Positions 9,263 through 18,147 are shown, counted from the first letter of the stretch. The stretch is DNA of 64,000 nt from Cryobacterium levicorallinum (GCF_004402405.1 NZ_SOFE01000004.1:62001-126000), one strand, 5' to 3'. Made by a program: numbers and translations. Notes: a model not told the origin generated them from the sequence alone.

Positions 9263-10277
9263 CTCGATGGCTGCACACAAGCTCGCTCCGCTCCCCGAAC
9301 AGTATTCCTATGTGTTCGGGGGTCGGGAGCCGCTGCTGAGCGTTCGCCCCGGCGATATCGTCGAGGTGAGCACGGAAGACTGCTTCGGCGGACGGGTCAC
9401 GACGCCCACAGACGTTCCCAGCCAAATCGTGCCTTTTTCCGAGCTCAATCCTGTCTCCGGTCCGATCGAGGTGATCGGGGCTGAGCCCGGCGACCTGTTG
9501 GCCGTGCACTTTGTCTCCATCGTGCCGGCACGTTCCTACGCGATTTCGAGCACCTTCCCGCTCTTTGGTGCGCTCTCCGCAACGCACGAGACGGCGATGC
9601 TGCACGAGCCGCTGCCGGAGAGGGTCTGGTTTTACGACATCGATTTGGATGCCTGGACGGCCACCTTTCGTGCCACGAACTCGGATTACACGCTGGCTCT
9701 CCCGCTCGATCCCATGCACGGCACCGTCGGCGTTGCTCCCGCCAGCGGCGAGGTGCGGTTGGTCGTGACCCCATCCACCCACGGCGGAAACATGGATACC
9801 CCGGAAGCGCGGGCCGGAACGACGCTGTATCTTCCGGTGAATGTGGCCGGCGCGATGCTGTCGCTCGGTGACGGTCACGCCCGCCAGGGTGAGGGTGAGG
9901 TCTGTGGAACCGGCCTGGAGTCGGCGATGAATTCCGTCATCGCACTCGACCTGGTCAAGGGTGGCGCTTCGGCCTGGCCGCGGCTTGAGAACGACGAGTT
10001 CATCATGAGCACCGGGTCGGCTCGACCTCTGGAAGATGCCTTTCGGATCAGCCAGAAAGACCTCGTGAATTGGGCATCCGACCTCACCGGCCTAGACACG
10101 ATGGATGCCTATCAGTTGGTCAGCCAAATGGGACTCGCACCGGCCGCAAACGTGTGCGATCCCAACTATACGATGGTGGCGAAGCTGCCCAAGTGGACCC
10201 TAAAGGACGCGCAAGCCTACGGCGGCGTTCACGGCCGCCTGCGCGCCGCGGCAGCGGAATACACCGCCGCTCGGTAG
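9252..10277 (+). CDS. Acetamidase/formamidase family amidohydrolase
   Basis: Hydrolyses short amides (formamide, acetamide) to ammonia and the acid; cytosolic, 341 aa. Family signatures are THGGNMDTPEARAGTTLYLP and the metal-site stretch LSLGDGHARQGEGEV followed by GTGLESAM. The ATG at 9252 overlaps the permease stop by 11 nt; an in-frame ATG at 9267 just after that stop is an alternative, and neither has a clear Shine-Dalgarno sequence, pointing to translational coupling. Last gene of the amide cassette. Confidence 0.9.
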   Translation: MRGSSMAAHKLAPLPEQYSYVFGGREPLLSVRPGDIVEVSTEDCFGGRVTTPTDVPSQIVPFSELNPVSGPIEVIGAEPGDLLAVHFVSIVPARSYAISSTFPLFGALSATHETAMLHEPLPERVWFYDIDLDAWTATFRATNSDYTLALPLDPMHGTVGVAPASGEVRLVVTPSTHGGNMDTPEARAGTTLYLPVNVAGAMLSLGDGHARQGEGEVCGTGLESAMNSVIALDLVKGGASAWPRLENDEFIMSTGSARPLEDAFRISQKDLVNWASDLTGLDTMDAYQLVSQMGLAPAANVCDPNYTMVAKLPKWTLKDAQAYGGVHGRLRAAAAEYTAAR

Positions 10278-10309
10278 CGGGTCTCCGCCAGACCCGGGCC
10301 GCCAGTCGC

Positions 10310-11593
10310 TTAAAACAGCAGCGACACGGCCCGGGCCAGCGTGAAAATAACCAGACCGGCGAGGGCGCCGACGACGGTTCCGTTGATGCGAATGAACTGC
10401 AGGTCGCGGCCGACCTGTAATTCGATCTTCGCGGCGGTCTCGGCGGCGGGCCAGCGCTCCACGGTTTCGGTGATGACCCCGGCGATCTCATGGCGATAGT
10501 TGGCCACGACATAGCTGGCCGTGTCGGCGAGCCAGCGGTCGATGCGGGAGCCGAGCGCGGCATCCGTTGTCAGTCGTCGGCCGACGTCTTCGAGCGTCGA
10601 ACGGATGCCGACCCGCAGCGCGCTGGCCGGGTCCTGGAGTGCCTCGGTGAGTGAGGCCTTGACCGCCGCCCAGGTGTCGCCGGCGAACTCGCGCAGTTTG
10701 GCGTTGTCGAGCACCTCGGCCTTGAGGGTTTCGACCCGGTTGATCATGGCCGGCTCGTACTGCAGGTCGTGCATGACCTCACTGAGGTAGTCGTCGAGGG
10801 CTTTTCGCACCGGATGCTGCCGGTCCTGTCGGGCGGACGCGACGAAGGCGAGCACCTCGCGGTAGGCCTTGTCGTCGACGAGTTTGTCGACGAATCCGGG
10901 CAGCCAGGTGGGCAGCCGCTGCGACACCACGCGGCCAAACGCCTGGGGGTGGGCGCGCAGCCAGCCGTCAGCGCGGTCGAGCAGCAGGTCGACGGCCGCG
11001 TGCTGCTGCCCACTGGTGACGAGGCGCTCACCCACCCGTCCGAGACTCGGGCCCCACTCGGGCTTGACCAGATGTTCGCGGGCGACGGACTCGATGAGGT
11101 TCTTGATGGCGTCGTCGCCGAGCAGGTTGAGGAGCCCCTGGCCGGCCACGGCGAGTTCGTCGGTGAGCTTTTCGGCGTTTTTCTCGTCACTGAGCCACGC
11201 GCCGAGGCGGCGGGAAGGGTGCACGGATTCGAGCTTGCCGCGGATAACCGCCTCGGAGAGAAAGTTGGTCTCGACGAACTCGCCAAGGCTCGCACCGATC
11301 TCGTCCTTGCGGTTGGCGATGATGTTGGTGTGCGGGATGCGCAGGCCGAGCGGGTAGCGAAACAGGGCGGTGACGGCGAACCAGTCGGCGATGGCGCCGA
11401 CCATGCCGCCCTCGGCCGCGGCGCGCACGTATTCGAGCCAGGGGTAGCGTTCCTGCAGGGCGAAAGAGACCGTGAAGATGAGCGCCATGAGCACGAGCAG
11501 CCCGCCGGCGAGCCGCTTCATGCTGGTGAGCGCGGTGCGGCGGGCGGTGTCCTGCGGGGATTCAACGGGTGGTGCCGTTTCGATCTGGGCCAT
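10310..11593 (-). CDS. DUF445 family membrane-associated protein
   Basis: 427 aa. An N-terminal membrane helix (about 28-46, LAGGLLVLMALIFTVSFAL) is followed by the DUF445 signature AAAEGGMVGAIADWFAVTALFR (about 60-81), a long helical region and a C-terminal helix (VVGALAGLVIFTLARAVSLLF). The family is widespread in actinobacteria and has no established function. The gene stands alone, convergent with the acetamidase gene (32-bp gap). Confidence 0.88.
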   Translation of the reverse strand: MAQIETAPPVESPQDTARRTALTSMKRLAGGLLVLMALIFTVSFALQERYPWLEYVRAAAEGGMVGAIADWFAVTALFRYPLGLRIPHTNIIANRKDEIGASLGEFVETNFLSEAVIRGKLESVHPSRRLGAWLSDEKNAEKLTDELAVAGQGLLNLLGDDAIKNLIESVAREHLVKPEWGPSLGRVGERLVTSGQQHAAVDLLLDRADGWLRAHPQAFGRVVSQRLPTWLPGFVDKLVDDKAYREVLAFVASARQDRQHPVRKALDDYLSEVMHDLQYEPAMINRVETLKAEVLDNAKLREFAGDTWAAVKASLTEALQDPASALRVGIRSTLEDVGRRLTTDAALGSRIDRWLADTASYVVANYRHEIAGVITETVERWPAAETAAKIELQVGRDLQFIRINGTVVGALAGLVIFTLARAVSLLF

Positions 11594-11709
11594 GGGTCAA
11601 GCCTGCCCGATTGTGCGGTGCGGTGTGCGCACATTTGGATGCGGCGTGCCACGGAATCTTCGGGGCGAACCCGGGTCGTGGGTTCTGGCGTGGTTCGCCG
11701 CGGCATCCG

Positions 11710-11797
11710 CTCGCCGAAGCGTGAGTTTCGTGCAGCGAACCGTGAGTCGTGACCCGATTTGACCAATCCAGCGACTCGAAACTTACGGCTCGGTGAG
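11710..11797. repeat. Inverted pair of the AAACTCACGGCTCGG repeat, 5' of the copper ATPase
   Basis: The stretch 11710-11730 reads CTCGCCGAAGCGTGAGTTTC and 11777-11797 reads CGAAACTTACGGCTCGGTGA; they are imperfect inverted copies of one unit. Closely related copies lie on the other side of the ATPase gene at 14001-14087. Confidence 0.55.
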
Positions 11798-11832
11798 GCG
11801 GCGCACAGCGGATGCGTGAGCGCAACTTTAGG

Positions 11833-11851
11833 GATACCCTAAGGGGGTATC
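11833..11851. promoter_or_regulatory. CsoR-type copper operator
   Basis: GATACCC-TAAGG-GGGTATC, perfect 7-bp arms around 5 bp, 25 bp upstream of the copper ATPase start. The TACCC/GGGTA half-sites match the known form of CsoR/RicR operators, which are vacated when the repressor binds Cu(I). No csoR gene is in the window, so the repressor would act in trans. Confidence 0.75.
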
Positions 11852-11875
11852 GATCGATTCAGTACCGAGGAAACT

Positions 11876-13969
11876 ATGACGAACCCCAACGAGCACCACG
11901 GCACAATCACAAGTCCCGAGCACTCCGCGATGGACCATTCCGCCATGGACCACGGCGCCATGAACCACGCCGGGCACGGTGACCACGTCGGGCAGTTTAG
12001 GCGCTTGTTCTGGACCATGCTCGTGTTCGCTGTGCCCGTGGTCGGATTCAGCCACATGTTTTCGATGTTCGTCGGCTACGCGTTGCCGAACGTGGTGGGC
12101 ATCAGCTGGATCTCCCCCGTACTCGGCACCGTCATGTACGTCTGGGGCGGCCGGCCGTTTCTGACCGGGGCTTTTTCCGAGCTGAAAACTCGCAAGCCCG
12201 GCATGATGCTGCTGATCGCGCTCGCGATCACGGTCGCGTTCCTCGCGTCCTGGGGCGCGAGCCTCGGCCTCATCGATGCCGAGCTCGACTTCTGGTGGGA
12301 ACTCGCCCTGCTGATCGTGATTATGCTGCTCGGGCACTGGATCGAGATGCGGTCGCTCGCGCAGACAACCACTGCCCTGGAATCGCTCGCCGCGCTGCTG
12401 CCGGATGAGGCAGAGCGAGTTGAGGGCGACGCCATTGTGGTGGTCTCGCCGAGCGATCTGGTGCTCGGTGACCTCGTCGTGGTGCGGCCCGGCGGGCGCG
12501 TGCCCGCCGACGGAGAGATCACCGAGGGCACGGCCGACGTCGACGAGTCCATGATCACCGGCGAATCACGCCCGGTGCAGCGCGCTGTCGGCGACCAGGT
12601 CGTGGCGGGCACGGTCGCGACCGATTCCGCCCTGCGGGTGCGCGTGACCGCGGTCGGCGATGACACCGCGCTGGCCGGAATCCAGCGACTCGTCACCGAA
12701 GCGCAGGGCTCGTCGTCGCGGGCGCAGCGCATCGCCGATCGGGCAGCCGGGTGGCTGTTCTGGTTTGCGCTCGGCGCCGGAGTGATCACCGCGATCGTGT
12801 GGACCGCGCTCGGCCAGCCGCAGGATGCCGTGGTGCGCACCATCACCGTGCTCGTGATCGCCTGCCCGCACGCCCTCGGGCTGGCGATTCCGCTCGTGGT
12901 GTCGATCGCCACCGAACGCGCCGCGAAGGGCGGCGTGCTGATCAAGGACCGCCTCGCCCTCGAGAGCATGCGCCAGGTCACTTCGGTGCTGTTCGACAAA
13001 ACCGGCACGCTCACCAAGGGCGAGCCCACGGTCAGCCACCTCGCCGTCATTCAAGCGGATGCCGCGGCTTCGGTTCCGATCACCGCGGACGAGGTGCTCG
13101 CCTGGGCGGCCGCGGTTGAAGGTGACAGTGAGCATCCGCTTGCCCGCGCCATTGTCTCGGCGGCGCGCACCCGCGGGCTGACCGTGCCGCGTGCGAGCGA
13201 GTTTCAGACTGCCGCGGCGGTCGGCGTGACCGGCCTGGTCGACGGGCGTCGGATCGGTGTCGGCGGGCCGAATATGCTCGATGAGCACGGGGCGGCGCCG
13301 CTGGCCGAGACCGATGCGTGGCAGAGTCAGGGTGCGATCATTCTGCACGTGCTGCGGGACGGTGAAGTCATCGGTGCGATCGGCCTCGCCGACGAGATTC
13401 GCGAGGAATCACGGCAAGCCGTTGACGCCCTGCACCGACAGGGCATCGAGGTCGTCATGATCACCGGCGATGCCGAGGCGGTGGCCCAGTCGGTGGCTGC
13501 TGAGCTCGGAATCGACCGGGTGTTCGCGGGCGTGCACCCGGAGGACAAGGCGCGCAAGGTCGCCGAGCTGCAGCACGAGGGCCGCCGCGTGGCGATGGTC
13601 GGCGACGGCGTCAACGACGCTCCAGCGCTCGCCCAGGCCGATGTCGGTATCGCGATCGGCGCCGGCACCGACGTGGCGATCGCGTCGGCTGGCGTCATTC
13701 TGGCGAGCGACGACCCGCGCTCGGTGCTCTCGGTGATCGAGCTGTCGCGGGCGAGCTACCGCAAGATGAAGCAGAACCTGTGGTGGGCGGCGGGCTACAA
13801 CCTGCTCTCGGTTCCGCTCGCCGCCGGAGTGCTCGCGCCGATCGGGTTCGTGCTGCCGATGGAGATCGGCGCGCTGCTCATGTCGGTGTCCACCGTGGTC
13901 GTCGCGCTCAACGCGCAGCTGCTGCGTCGCCTCGACCTACGGCCGGAGTCGAGCGTACGCGAGCGCTAG
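11876..13969 (+). CDS. Copper-exporting P-type ATPase, CPH (CopB-like) class
   Basis: 697-aa P1B-type ATPase in the membrane. The N terminus is a His/Met-rich tail (repeated MDH units, residues 15-36) in place of the CXXC domain of CopA. The transmembrane metal site is C330-P331-H332, the phosphorylated aspartate is D374 in DKTGTLTKGE, the actuator loop has MITGESRP, and the hinge is GDGVNDAPALAQADVG. CPH pumps of this group (P1B-3) export Cu(I)/Cu(II) or silver. GAGGAAACT precedes the start. The palindromic operator upstream suggests copper induction. Confidence 0.92.
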   Translation: MTNPNEHHGTITSPEHSAMDHSAMDHGAMNHAGHGDHVGQFRRLFWTMLVFAVPVVGFSHMFSMFVGYALPNVVGISWISPVLGTVMYVWGGRPFLTGAFSELKTRKPGMMLLIALAITVAFLASWGASLGLIDAELDFWWELALLIVIMLLGHWIEMRSLAQTTTALESLAALLPDEAERVEGDAIVVVSPSDLVLGDLVVVRPGGRVPADGEITEGTADVDESMITGESRPVQRAVGDQVVAGTVATDSALRVRVTAVGDDTALAGIQRLVTEAQGSSSRAQRIADRAAGWLFWFALGAGVITAIVWTALGQPQDAVVRTITVLVIACPHALGLAIPLVVSIATERAAKGGVLIKDRLALESMRQVTSVLFDKTGTLTKGEPTVSHLAVIQADAAASVPITADEVLAWAAAVEGDSEHPLARAIVSAARTRGLTVPRASEFQTAAAVGVTGLVDGRRIGVGGPNMLDEHGAAPLAETDAWQSQGAIILHVLRDGEVIGAIGLADEIREESRQAVDALHRQGIEVVMITGDAEAVAQSVAAELGIDRVFAGVHPEDKARKVAELQHEGRRVAMVGDGVNDAPALAQADVGIAIGAGTDVAIASAGVILASDDPRSVLSVIELSRASYRKMKQNLWWAAGYNLLSVPLAAGVLAPIGFVLPMEIGALLMSVSTVVVALNAQLLRRLDLRPESSVRER

Positions 13970-13982
13970 CGGTCTCGAACAG

Positions 13983-14087
13983 TGGATGCCCGCGCATCCA
14001 CTCACCGAGCCGTGAGTTTGCCGCCAGAATCGGGCCGAAACTCACGGCTCGGCGAGCTCGTCGGGCCGAAACTCACGGCTCGGCGAG
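13983..14087. repeat. Hairpins and 27-bp direct repeat at the 3' end of the copper ATPase
   Basis: A small hairpin GTGGATGC/GCATCCAC (13983-14002) is followed by 14001-14019, which pairs with 14038-14056 (19 bp, one mismatch; AAACTCACGGCTCGG unit). The 27-bp unit at 14030-14056 is then repeated exactly at 14061-14087. The larger hairpin lies between convergent genes and could stop transcription in both directions. The repeat runs into the 3' end of the EamA gene. Confidence 0.7.
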
Positions 14088-15046
14088 CGACCGGGGCCCC
14101 CGACGTCGGGCTGGTTCGGGCACGCCGCGCTCATCCGGTGACCGGCCTCGATGCGCTGGCCCCAGAAGGTTCCGGCAATGATGAGGATCGCCCCGAGAGC
14201 GCCCATCAGGCCGAGTGTTTCGCTGCCGAGCGACACTCCCACGAGCACCGCCCAGATCGGTTCGGAGCCCATGAGCAGGCTGGCCCTGGCCGCCGAGGTG
14301 CGGCGAATCGCCCACATCTGGGCCAGAAACGCGAACACGCTGCAGGCCAGGCCCAGGTAGAGCACGCCGATCCAGGCGGTTACATCAAAAGTCGAAATCG
14401 CCGCGACCAGTCCGGCAACGTCGAATGCCGTGAACACGACCGCGCCGACGAGCGCCTGCAGCAGGGTAAGGGTGATGGTGCTGTCGCTCCGGCCGCGAGT
14501 GAGGTGGCCCATCATGGTCACGTGCAGGGATCGCACGAGTGCCGCCGCCAGAATGAGCAAGTCGCCCACATTCGGTTCGGCGAATCCGTTGCCCGAGACC
14601 AGCAGGGCGACGCCGACGACCGCGAGCACCGCCGCCACAAAGAACGGGCGCGGCAGCCAGCGCCGGGCCGCGACCGACTCCAGCACCGGTGTGACGATGA
14701 TGGTGAGGCTGATGATGAGCCCGGCATTCGTGGCGGAGGTGAACGCGACTCCCTGGGTTTCCAGCCACAGGATGCTCGCCTGCGTCACCCCGAGGAGCAG
14801 CCCTAGCCCGAGCGCTCGCCGCGTTGGAAGCCGTTCGCGCCGCACGACCCAGACGATCAGCAGTGCCAGGGCCGCCACCAGAAACCGCAGGGCGAGCACG
14901 GCCGACACGCTCGCCTGCTCGGTGAGCACCTTCGCGCTCAGATAGCTGCCACCCCAGACCGCGGCCACGAGCAGCAGCACGAGGTCGACGCGGTACCGCC
15001 CGAGATCGTGCGGCAGGCGCGTACGTCGGTTAAAGACTGTGATCAT
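14042..15046 (-). CDS. EamA family (DMT superfamily) transporter
   Basis: 334 aa, about ten membrane helices in two EamA halves, inner membrane exporter of unknown substrate. The frame is open further upstream, but the ATG at 15046 (MITVFNRRT) places the start 28 bp after galM, whereas longer versions would overlap galM; no strong Shine-Dalgarno sequence is visible. Hallmarks are AAVWGGSYLSAKVL in helix 1 and GSEPIWAVLVGVSLGSETL in the second repeat. The last 15-20 residues (to DELAEP) are encoded inside the direct repeat at 14042-14087, so the repeat seems to have supplied a new tail and stop codon. Confidence 0.85.
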   Translation of the reverse strand: MITVFNRRTRLPHDLGRYRVDLVLLLVAAVWGGSYLSAKVLTEQASVSAVLALRFLVAALALLIVWVVRRERLPTRRALGLGLLLGVTQASILWLETQGVAFTSATNAGLIISLTIIVTPVLESVAARRWLPRPFFVAAVLAVVGVALLVSGNGFAEPNVGDLLILAAALVRSLHVTMMGHLTRGRSDSTITLTLLQALVGAVVFTAFDVAGLVAAISTFDVTAWIGVLYLGLACSVFAFLAQMWAIRRTSAARASLLMGSEPIWAVLVGVSLGSETLGLMGALGAILIIAGTFWGQRIEAGHRMSAACPNQPDVGGPGRSPSREFRPDELAEP

Positions 15047-15074
15047 GGGGCAATGCTGCTCGGCGACATCCGCG

Positions 15075-16019
15075 TTAGGCCGACAGGTCAAACCCGGTAG
15101 GACGGATGCCCCAGCGCACGACCCACTGCTCCCCCGGCTCCAGCCAGTGCAGGCCCGCACCGGAATTGAAGGCATCGGCGGGTGCCGTCATGGGTTCGAT
15201 GGCGATCGCCTGGCCGCGAATCGGCTCGGCGCCGGCGGTGCTCACCGGAAAGATGCGCGGTGTGAACACCTGCACGTAGCGCATGTTCTCGTCGCCCCAG
15301 AGGGTGACGCGGCGGCCATCCGCTGCGGTGAGGGTGTGTTCGCCAGCACTTCCAACCCCGCCAAACCCATCGTCAAGATCGAGGTCGCCGACCGCGATGC
15401 CCGCGCGAAGGTCAAACCGGGTGTCGTCGACCGGGGTCTCGCCGGTCGGGTTGAGGCGGTCGTCCACGTCGAGGTGGGTCGCGGCATCCACTCTCACGAC
15501 GAGGTCGCCGGTCGGTACGTCGCCAATTTTCAGATACGGATGCGCCCCCACGGCCACCGGCGCAGCCTCGGCGCCAACGTTGGTCACCCGGTGCGTCACG
15601 TTCAGGCCCTCGGCGGTGAGGGCGTAGGTCACCTCGGTCTCGAGGTGGAACGGATAGCCGGACTGGGGGAAGACGGTGGCGCCTAGCGTCACCGAGTCGC
15701 TCTGCCGGGACAGTTCACGATAGGCGGCAAAACGCAGCAGCCCGTGGATGGCGTTCTGCCGGGTCGGCTCGGTGAGCGCCAGTTGACGTTTGATGCCGTT
15801 CTGAGTCCACTGACCGTCACGAATGCGGTTGGGCCAGGGCACGAGGACGATTCCGGCTGCCATCGGTGGCTGCACGAACTCGTCGAAGGTCTCGACCAGG
15901 TCTATGCCATTCACGGAATATGCCCGCAGACCGGCCGCCACCTCCGTCACGACCGCTCGGGTCGTTCCGCTCGGTGTCTGCAGGGTCAGGTCATATTGGA
16001 TTCCGGTGGGTGCGCGCAT
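15075..16019 (-). CDS. galM: Aldose 1-epimerase (mutarotase)
   Basis: Interconverts alpha and beta anomers of galactose and other aldoses ahead of galactokinase; cytosolic, 314 aa. Family landmarks are VPWPNRIRDGQW, the histidine of NAIHGLLRF, and VGAHPYLKIG with the second catalytic histidine. The glutamate base is likely within AIAIEPMTAPADAFNSG. It lies 9 bp downstream of the DeoR gene on the same strand, and both are divergent from galTK, so it forms part of the galactose cluster. Confidence 0.9.
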   Translation of the reverse strand: MRAPTGIQYDLTLQTPSGTTRAVVTEVAAGLRAYSVNGIDLVETFDEFVQPPMAAGIVLVPWPNRIRDGQWTQNGIKRQLALTEPTRQNAIHGLLRFAAYRELSRQSDSVTLGATVFPQSGYPFHLETEVTYALTAEGLNVTHRVTNVGAEAAPVAVGAHPYLKIGDVPTGDLVVRVDAATHLDVDDRLNPTGETPVDDTRFDLRAGIAVGDLDLDDGFGGVGSAGEHTLTAADGRRVTLWGDENMRYVQVFTPRIFPVSTAGAEPIRGQAIAIEPMTAPADAFNSGAGLHWLEPGEQWVVRWGIRPTGFDLSA

Positions 16020-16028
16020 CCGATCAGC

Positions 16029-16883
16029 CTATGGCCGCGGCTGCGCCGCTTGGGCGAGCAAAACGCAGAGCCCGCCCTCGCGCAGCGCTTTCAGTGCTCC
16101 AGCGTCTGCAGCGGCATCGGTAATCAGGGTGTGGAAAGCGCTCAGCGGGCCGACCCGACCGAGGTGCACCTGGCCGAGCTTGGAACGATCAGCCACGACG
16201 ATCACCCGCTCCGCCGCGGCGAGCATGAGCGCCTTGACCCCCGCCTCTGGGAGGTTGATGTTGGTCACGCCGCCGTCCAGATCGACGCCGTTGCAACCGA
16301 TAAAGGCCAGGTCCGCGTGAATCTGGCTCAGCACCAGGCCGGCGAGCGGATCGACCAGGGAGTGCTGCAGCGGCCTCAGCGCCCCGCCGGTGACGATCAC
16401 GGTAAATCGGGGGATGGCCTTTTCCAGTTCGAGGGCGATGCTGAGCCCATTGGTGATGATGACCACGTCGTGCAGGTCTTCTCGCGCAACCAGGGCGCGG
16501 GCGATGGCGTGGGTTGTCGTGCCGACGTCAAGAATCACGCTCTGCCCGCTCTGCACGAGGGCAGCCGCGATCTGGGCAATCTGCTGTTTGGGAACAACGG
16601 ATGCTCCGAGCGCCTCCTCGAACGAGGGCTCACGTTCGGCCCGTTGACCCGCACCCGGGGACTGGGCCGGCACCGCTCCGCCGTGTACGCGCCGCACGCC
16701 ACCCTGAAGCTCGAGGGCATCGAGGTCGGCCCTGGCGGTCACACCGGAAATGCCAAAGGCGCTGCGCAGCTCGCTCACCCGCACAAACCCGCGTTCGTCA
16801 ACGAGTTGCTGTGCTTGCTCCCGACGAACGTGTGCGGGAAGTGGATCGGGTAGCGGGCTGCGCGTCTCGTCGTTCTCGATCAT
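16029..16883 (-). CDS. DeoR family transcriptional regulator
   Basis: 284 aa. N-terminal helix-turn-helix (about 18-70; RREQAQQLVDERGFVRVSELRSAFGISGVTARADLDALE) and a C-terminal DeoRC sugar-phosphate sensing domain with the family motif DVGTTTHAIARAL, LAFIGCNGVDLDGG and VVADRSKLGQV. Divergent from galT across an 85-bp AT-rich gap, so it is the likely regulator of galTK and of itself with galM, with a sugar phosphate as inducer. GGGGGA precedes the start. Confidence 0.93.
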   Translation of the reverse strand: MIENDETRSPLPDPLPAHVRREQAQQLVDERGFVRVSELRSAFGISGVTARADLDALELQGGVRRVHGGAVPAQSPGAGQRAEREPSFEEALGASVVPKQQIAQIAAALVQSGQSVILDVGTTTHAIARALVAREDLHDVVIITNGLSIALELEKAIPRFTVIVTGGALRPLQHSLVDPLAGLVLSQIHADLAFIGCNGVDLDGGVTNINLPEAGVKALMLAAAERVIVVADRSKLGQVHLGRVGPLSAFHTLITDAAADAGALKALREGGLCVLLAQAAQPRP

Positions 16884-16968
16884 TCCCCCAGTATCACTTA
16901 CTTACTTTTACTTTTCAATACGACATATTATGGTTTCGCTTGCGCAAATTTGATATTGTGGCAGTGCC
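16884..16968. promoter_or_regulatory. Divergent deoR/galT control region
   Basis: 85 bp, markedly AT-richer than its surroundings. It contains short direct repeats of ACTTACTT/ACTTTTACTTTT (16896-16917), a style of operator used by DeoR proteins. An extended -10 (TGATATTGT, 16951-16959) would start galT transcription about 3 nt before its ATG, giving a nearly leaderless mRNA; TATTAT at 16926-16931 is an alternative -10 with a 30-nt leader. Confidence 0.45.
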
Positions 16969-18147
16969 ATGACGAACTCAAAGCCCCGCCTCCCCCACTT
17001 TGTCGTCGACGAGACCATAGCCCGGCAATCCAGCACCCTGGCCGACGGTCGCGACCTTATCTATTTCGACGACCCCAACACCACCTTGTCGCCCGATCGC
17101 GCCCCCGATCTGCGGGAGCCCAGCGAACGCGCGACCACCGCGACGATGCGTCAGGACCCCCTCACCGGGGAATGGGTCTCGATCGCCGCCAACCGCCAAA
17201 ACCGGGTTTTCCTCCCGCCGGCCACGCAAGACCCGCTCGCACCGCAGTCGCCAGGTAATGCGTCGGAGATCCCGAGCAATTACGACGTAGCCGTGTTTGA
17301 GAACAAGTCCCCGTCGTTTGGTCCACTGGTAGCGGATGCTCCCACGGATCTGGCCGATCTCGACCGCATCGGTATCGGTCGCACCCGCCGGTCCGTCGGC
17401 CGCTGCGAAGTGGTCTGCTTCAGCCCCGAAAACGAGGGATCCTTTGCGAGCCTGTCGGCAACCAGAGCTCGAACCGTGATCGAAGCCTGGGCCGAACGCA
17501 CCCACGTACTGTCGCAGCTGCCGGGTATTGAACAAGTATTCCCGTTTGAGAATAGAGGCGAGCAGATCGGGGTGACCCTGCGGCATCCGCACGGCCAGAT
17601 CTACTCCTACCCCTACGTCACCCCCCGAACGCAGCGCCTGGCCGACTCGCTCGAGAGCTATGGGCCCACCCTGTTCGCCGATATTCTGGCCAGCGAACAG
17701 GCCAGCGACCGGGTGATTCTCCGCGGCGAACACTGGACCGCGTTCGTGCCGTTCGCCGCGCGCTGGCCCATCGAAGTGCACATGCTTCCGCACCGCCAGG
17801 TACCCGACTTTGCAGAGACCACCCTCGCCGAACGCGACGAGCTGGCCGTGTTGTACCGTCGGCTGCTGCGCGGCATCGATGCGATCTACTCAACCCCGAC
17901 TCCCTATATCGCCGCCTGGCATCAAGCACCGGTTCGGGTGCATCGCACGGACATCCGTCTAATGCTTCAGCTGACCAGCCCGAGGCGTGCCGAGGACAAG
18001 CTCAAGTTCCTCGCTGGCTCGGAGGCAGCGATGGGTGCTTGGATCGGCGATGTCACTCCAGAGGATGCCGCGGCCACGATTCGCGCAGCCGTCGCGCGAG
18101 CCGCCGAGGCGGACGCTGCCAACGAAACTGACGGAACACCCTCGTGA
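16969..18147 (+). CDS. galT: Galactose-1-phosphate uridylyltransferase
   Basis: Leloir pathway: transfers UMP from UDP-glucose to galactose 1-phosphate through a uridylyl-histidine; cytosolic, 392 aa. The active-site motif is TLRHPHGQIYSYPY, with the second histidine of HPH as nucleophile. The N-terminal half has MRQDPLTGEWVSIAANRQNR and the C-terminal half HRQVPDFAETTLAER, both typical. There is no strong Shine-Dalgarno sequence, in keeping with a near-leaderless transcript. The stop overlaps the galK start (GTGA), so galTK is an operon. Confidence 0.95.
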   Translation: MTNSKPRLPHFVVDETIARQSSTLADGRDLIYFDDPNTTLSPDRAPDLREPSERATTATMRQDPLTGEWVSIAANRQNRVFLPPATQDPLAPQSPGNASEIPSNYDVAVFENKSPSFGPLVADAPTDLADLDRIGIGRTRRSVGRCEVVCFSPENEGSFASLSATRARTVIEAWAERTHVLSQLPGIEQVFPFENRGEQIGVTLRHPHGQIYSYPYVTPRTQRLADSLESYGPTLFADILASEQASDRVILRGEHWTAFVPFAARWPIEVHMLPHRQVPDFAETTLAERDELAVLYRRLLRGIDAIYSTPTPYIAAWHQAPVRVHRTDIRLMLQLTSPRRAEDKLKFLAGSEAAMGAWIGDVTPEDAAATIRAAVARAAEADAANETDGTPS

